From assembly GCA_020055645.1 (NCBI GenBank), contig CM034548.1, positions 50,398,296-50,462,295 of the forward strand: 64,000 bases of DNA, written 5' to 3'. The first letter of the stretch is position 1. Every line of letters begins with the position of its first letter. A model generated the notes under the pieces. The model was not told the origin of the DNA, ran no database searches, and was given only the letters and a program-made list of their open reading frames with translations. Position numbers and translations under genes: made by a program. Below are positions 59,736 to 64,000 of the stretch, piece by piece. The DNA is from Tomocerus qinae. Its lineage: Eukaryota > Arthropoda > Collembola > Entomobryomorpha > Tomoceridae.

Positions 59736-61034
59736 GGTGAAGTCTTTAAACAACTGGGGCACTGCATTTTAGCAGTAGCCGGTAGCATTAGCGATGTAGT
59801 ACTACGTGCGCCATCTTCACTGCACCGTTTAACCAGAGCCCAAGGTAGGTTGGGTAGTAGCGATTTAGGTAGTAGCCTCTGCTCTGCTTCTGCACTGAAG
59901 CAGAGCAGAGCACACACATGCACTGCATCCCACGACAATTCAAAACAATTTAAACCTGAGACTAATAAAACTGAGTGGGTGGAGCGGCACCTCCCACCTT
60001 TCTTATTTTTGAAATAACGAGTTTATTTCGGAATTAGCGCCATCGAAAACTTTAAAATGTAATGTGCAGTAATAATTCGACGCATTTCGTAAAATGGGTG
60101 GGCCCATCCCACCCACCTCGAATTTTGAATTTACAAGTAAATTATTGTTGCATTCAAAATCAGCATATTCGAAATCCTTAAAACAAAAAAATTAGAAAAA
60201 TATCACAACACAAACTATTTGGGTGGGGCTGCCCCTCAAACTTTTCTGATTTTTACAGTAACTGTTATTATTTTCGAAATAAGCGTATATCACAACCTCA
60301 AAATGTAATTTGTAACAACAATTTGACTGTACTTAATCAAATGGGTGGAGCGCCCCGCTGACCTCCGCCCTGAATTTTGAATTTACAAATAAATGCTTAT
60401 TGTATTCGAAATCAGCATATTGGAAAATCCCAAATTCTAAAATTTTAAACAAATGTGTGATGATAAAAACTGAGTGGGTGGGGCTACCCCTCCCACTTTT
60501 TTGAATTTTTGACGTTTATATTTTGGAAATCAGCGTATTCAAAAACCTAAGATGTAGACCTTTGTAGATGACATCATTAATATTTTAGGGTCTTCACCTT
60601 TAAATTATTTTGTAATTAATGACCGTATATTATGTCCTTTTATGAAACTACCTTGGTATTTTTTCCGCTATTTCGAGACTTTTTTGAATGCACCATTTAT
60701 CCCATATGGTTCCAATTAGTAAAATGGAGCATTTTTTATGCACTATCCAGCCAAAGGACTTTGATTGGGGATAAATGGTGCGTGTAGATTCTGTATGAAT
60801 TTAATAGATATCTAATTTCAGCTGTTTTTGAGAAAATGGAGTACAATTTTGAAAAAATTTTAATTGGTAATGTACACGAAAGTTCAGCAAACATTTTTAT
60901 ATATCTCAGTGTTTGAGATAATGTTCGTAGGTTCCGCTATTTTAAATAGAATGACAGTGCGCTCTATAGGAGTTACTTTCTGCCTGTACAAGGCAGAAAT
61001 GTCTCACTTTCTGCCCCAGTCGTTTAAAGACAGT
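59736..61034. mobile_element. TIR element, copy B (1.3 kb)
   Basis: Interior matches copy A (23,299-24,877): CACTGCATTTTAGCAGTAG near the left, ~245-bp units starting CTGAGTGGGTGG, and TGGAGCATTTTTTATGCACT near the right. Its inverted ends are GTCTTTAAACAACTGGGGCA and GTCTTTAAACGACTGGGGCA (reversed), which differ from those of copy A. The flanking 5-mers are TTTTT and CTTTT, so the target duplication is imperfect. Confidence 0.82.
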
Positions 61035-61749
61035 CTTTTGTCACCTTGTCATTTTCGAAATATTTTAATTTTGATTTATTAAGTCTATAATAACATGAGA
61101 CCGATTTTCGTTCATTTTGTCCATTTCATCCAGTGACCGGACGAAATAAAAAAAGTGGACTGAATGCCAACACTGTCACAGTTGTCCGTAGCATTTCCGC
61201 ATGCTACCCAAAAGTACACACTATGCGGGGACTCCTACTATAGCGCCTCAGTACATTACAAAAAGATAACAGTGATAAAAAAATGTCACAGCTAAAACTG
61301 GAAAAATTTGGGGATAATTGGGCTTGTTGAAGGCTAGATTGACTTTGGAACCAATTTTTAATTTTTGTTTCCTAAAACCGGAATTCGGGTTACATAAGTC
61401 AACCAATGTAGGGCGTTTAAATTTGCATAGCTGGAAAGTTCTTATTAAGACCTTTTGAATGATGTATATTATCGTGTATGGCATTATTACAAAATGGCCT
61501 GAGAGGAAATATAAAAGCGGTAAATCATGGTCAAAGAACTTTTACATTTTGGAAAAGAGATTATTGGCATTTACCTTGAATCAATATACTACAGTTTTAT
61601 TATATTCAGTTCCACTAACCCATTGGCTGGTCAGAGAGCGGCATGAGAGTTCTTCGTCAGTAGTATAGTAGTAGGTAGACACAGGCCAGATTAACTAATT
61701 AAAACTTGGTTAAACATTGCAATAATGCCAATTTGAAATTTCATCGTTT

Positions 61750-62231
61750 TTAATGTGTGTTAGGGGGAGAGCACAGCTACTACTGTTGATAAGTAGAGCT
61801 ATGCTACCGCTGAAGCCGCGAGGGCTTACTTCCCGTGACTCAGTGAAGAGTACTGAGCCATGAGACGGAACGACTCAACACTGTCCCGCAACTCAATCTG
61901 GTGAGCAGGCAGAAAGGGACCGGGACATGTAAGCCAACCGCCAGTGTCAACAGACAAATCACTTATGGCAGTCTACTTCAACCCACCTTATCCCCTCATG
62001 TGCATACCATTGTCAAGATATGTGCTCGGTAGAACTCGTATTACGTATACAGAACATCCATACACCACAGACAGGGCATTGATAGATAGATAATCAATCA
62101 TATTATTGTCACCAAGACAGACAAAACAATGCTAATAACGAATATACGGCAATGACAGCACGAATTCCGGACTCCAGACCTCAGCCTGAGAAGCGGCTGT
62201 TTAGACCACTAGACAGACCTGTACGGCCCAA
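61750..62231 (-). mobile_element. Probable tRNA-derived SINE (~480 bp)
   Basis: On the minus strand the head (62,229-62,155) resembles a decayed tRNA: CTAGTGGTCTAAACA like a D arm, and AGCCGCTTCTCAGGCT like an anticodon arm. The body follows to about 61,750 and its 3' part recurs at 53,088-53,172. The B box is poor. A repeat is certain; the SINE identity is inference. Confidence 0.45.
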
Positions 62232-62234
62232 ATT

Positions 62235-63170
62235 TCATGGTAATTGTGAAGCAGTATACAATAATGAATATTTAGGTAACTAGAAATTCCAAGCAGTGCG
62301 ATAAGACTCCCAGTACTAGTATTAAATTTAAAAACTTGCTATCTGATGTGCATTGGAATATTGGAAATCTTTCTACTTCATTTTGAGTTATTGCATTTTG
62401 AAATCTTTTCTTTATATATGAAAAATATTATGAAATTTTTCGTTCGACTTTGCACGAAGAAGAGTCGCACATTTTGATGCCGCAGGCACATATCCGGGAA
62501 TAATTTATCCAAGGGGACGCACAAAAAATATTGGACAAATACTTGACAGACAAAATATATTTTTCCAATTTTCTCGTTTTCTCTTACTTGTTAAATAGTT
62601 TGTTAAAATTAAACAAACACACTCTGACTCGAAAACGGCACTAATATGGGTGGGTAAGAGAGTTAAAGTGGCCATTGGCTGGCAATTTAATGACATAAGT
62701 TTGTCACTGCATATTGCATTTAAATAAATAATTTTTTGAAATTCCATGACGTTTGTTCGTTTGGGACAATAATTCAGGAAAATAATGTAATAGACCGATG
62801 AAAATCATTGCTATAATTACATTACTGTCATGTAATTGGTAGCGAAAAGATAATGGAAGTGAGCATGCGCATTTTGCATTTTTGCTTTTAAGGAACGTGG
62901 ATATTATTGCGATCTGTAACATCGTAAACCTCTCAATCTATTTGCAAATGCAAGGGTAACTGTCAAAGTAAAAAGAATAATATACACTGTGGTACTAAAT
63001 GCCACAACGGTAGCAGCCGTTCTTGCAAAAATTTAGATAATTGAACTCCTGACTTTGGAAAAAATATCAATTAATAATAATTATGGCAGCGTAACATATT
63101 TAACCATTTGACTGTCAATCTTGACTTAATAATTTATGATTTAATTATGACTGATACAAAAGTGCAATAT
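62235..63170. other. Non-coding stretch, nothing recognised
   Basis: AT-rich sequence upstream of the receptor exons on the minus strand. No amino-terminal-domain exon was recognised here. Confidence 0.4.
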
Positions 63171-63180
63171 TCTTAATATT

Positions 63181-63670
63181 TATTGTTGAGGTCACTAAAC
63201 TGTCAACTACCCGTCGTCAGTGGTCCCTCGAAAAATGTGTTATGTGCGGAGGAGATTATTAAATACTTTTATGTGCCTGAATATGACTGAAAATGAGCGA
63301 TTAAAACACTGGAAAATTATTTCTTAATGCTCTATTTATTCCCTACGTAGTACTTTTACAATTAATTCAAACTAACTAACTTTTCAAAACACTTTTCTAA
63401 AAGACTGGGTCGTGCTCTGACAAAGGACGCTATTCTTAGAGCTGCTTCGAGGTCGTTCTTCAACGGCTTACTTTTCGCAACTTGCCCAGCTCACAGCACA
63501 CAAACAGGAATAAACTCATAAAATATGGAGCTGGGCTCTCAATAATGCCACTAGCTGGCCTCAAATACTTAATTCAAATACATGATTTTACATATTACAT
63601 AAAATATAGTTAGGTGAAGCAAAATCGTATTAAATTCAGCAATATTCAATAATTAATATGGCTACAGCCA
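63181..63670. mobile_element. Candidate 490-bp insertion with 8-bp duplication
   Basis: Compared with 52,805-52,860, sequence here is split: TTAATATT occurs at 63,173-63,180 and again at 63,671-63,678, with unrelated DNA between. No terminal inverted repeats were seen. TGTTGAGG near the left and GCTACAGCCA at the right could be LTR-like ends. Confidence 0.4.
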
Positions 63671-63910
63671 TTAATATTCAGGAATATTATAGAAAATAAT
63701 GATTACAATGAAAAAAAATGTAGGGGCAACCTAAAATCTGCGATATTTGTGGCACTTATACACATAGAATCATTCGTATCAATCCTTTACGATATATCCT
63801 TCCCAGTCTGAAACCTCATGGTTCGGTGCCGCTAGCGGTACAGAGCTACCCTCCCAGTCTAGTTGGAGAGGGACATTATATTATATCTCTCCCAGTCTCC
63901 TTTTTTCATT
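63671..63910 (+). repeat. Third copy of the 52-53 kb inverted-end repeat
   Basis: Matches 52,830-53,040 in the same orientation (GCGATATTTGTGGCACTTAT, then GGTACAGAGCT, then CTCCCAGTCT), with several differences. Confidence 0.75.
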
Positions 63911-64000
63911 ACTTTACTTGTGTGTACAGTCCAAGTTTAATTAAAATCTAAATAAGACCCAAACACTTAATACTACTGACAGTATCAATTACAGTATCAT

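Overview
This is animal nuclear DNA, most likely from an arthropod. It is AT-rich, has large spliced genes with GT-AG introns, is crowded with transposons, and carries an exon set of the dpr immunoglobulin family, which is best known from arthropods. The species cannot be named from the sequence. No CRISPR array, operon or bacterial signal was seen.

Two host genes lie tail to tail, and both are neuronal cell-surface proteins. On the + strand, five exons between 16,230 and 29,127 encode a dpr-like two-Ig-domain protein. All junction phases agree, and a short unlisted last exon (29,006-29,127) encodes the hydrophobic C-terminus; the signal-peptide exon was not found. On the - strand, nine exons between 59,278 and 41,154 encode the last ~554 residues of a kainate-type ionotropic glutamate receptor: the end of the amino-terminal domain, the ligand-binding lobes, the pore, TM4 and the tail. 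All phases are compatible. The rest of the amino-terminal domain lies beyond the right edge. The pore has a genomically encoded Arg at the Q/R position.

Layout: 1-1,982, 5' part of a BEL/Pao LTR element (-). 1,983-6,200, dispersed repeats, two hAT MITEs and the tail of a LINE. 6,418-12,600, a decayed DIRS-like tyrosine-recombinase retroelement (-) whose possible left end lies next to a 697-bp TRIM-like element carrying a tRNA-like sequence in each LTR. 12,703-15,600, a hAT MITE and a hAT transposase pseudogene. 16,230-29,127, the dpr gene with introns full of MITEs, a 95-bp-arm palindrome, a piggyBac-like MITE and a 1.6-kb TIR element nested in an older repeat. 29,347-36,509, a 7.2-kb array of a 14-bp unit with higher-order structure. 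36,600-41,150, intergenic DNA with a hAT MITE and a mariner fragment. 41,154-59,278, the receptor gene; one of its introns is almost entirely a 21-bp satellite, and another holds a MULE with a 9-bp target duplication and two nested hAT MITEs. 59,736-64,000, a second copy of the 1.6-kb TIR element, a SINE-like repeat and other repeats.

The most notable items are the tRNA-carrying TRIM, the TIR family whose two ends co-vary within each copy, the intron made of satellite, the 14-bp array, the near-perfect hairpin 47 bp inside a splice donor, and nine hAT MITEs that each show a perfect 8-bp target duplication.
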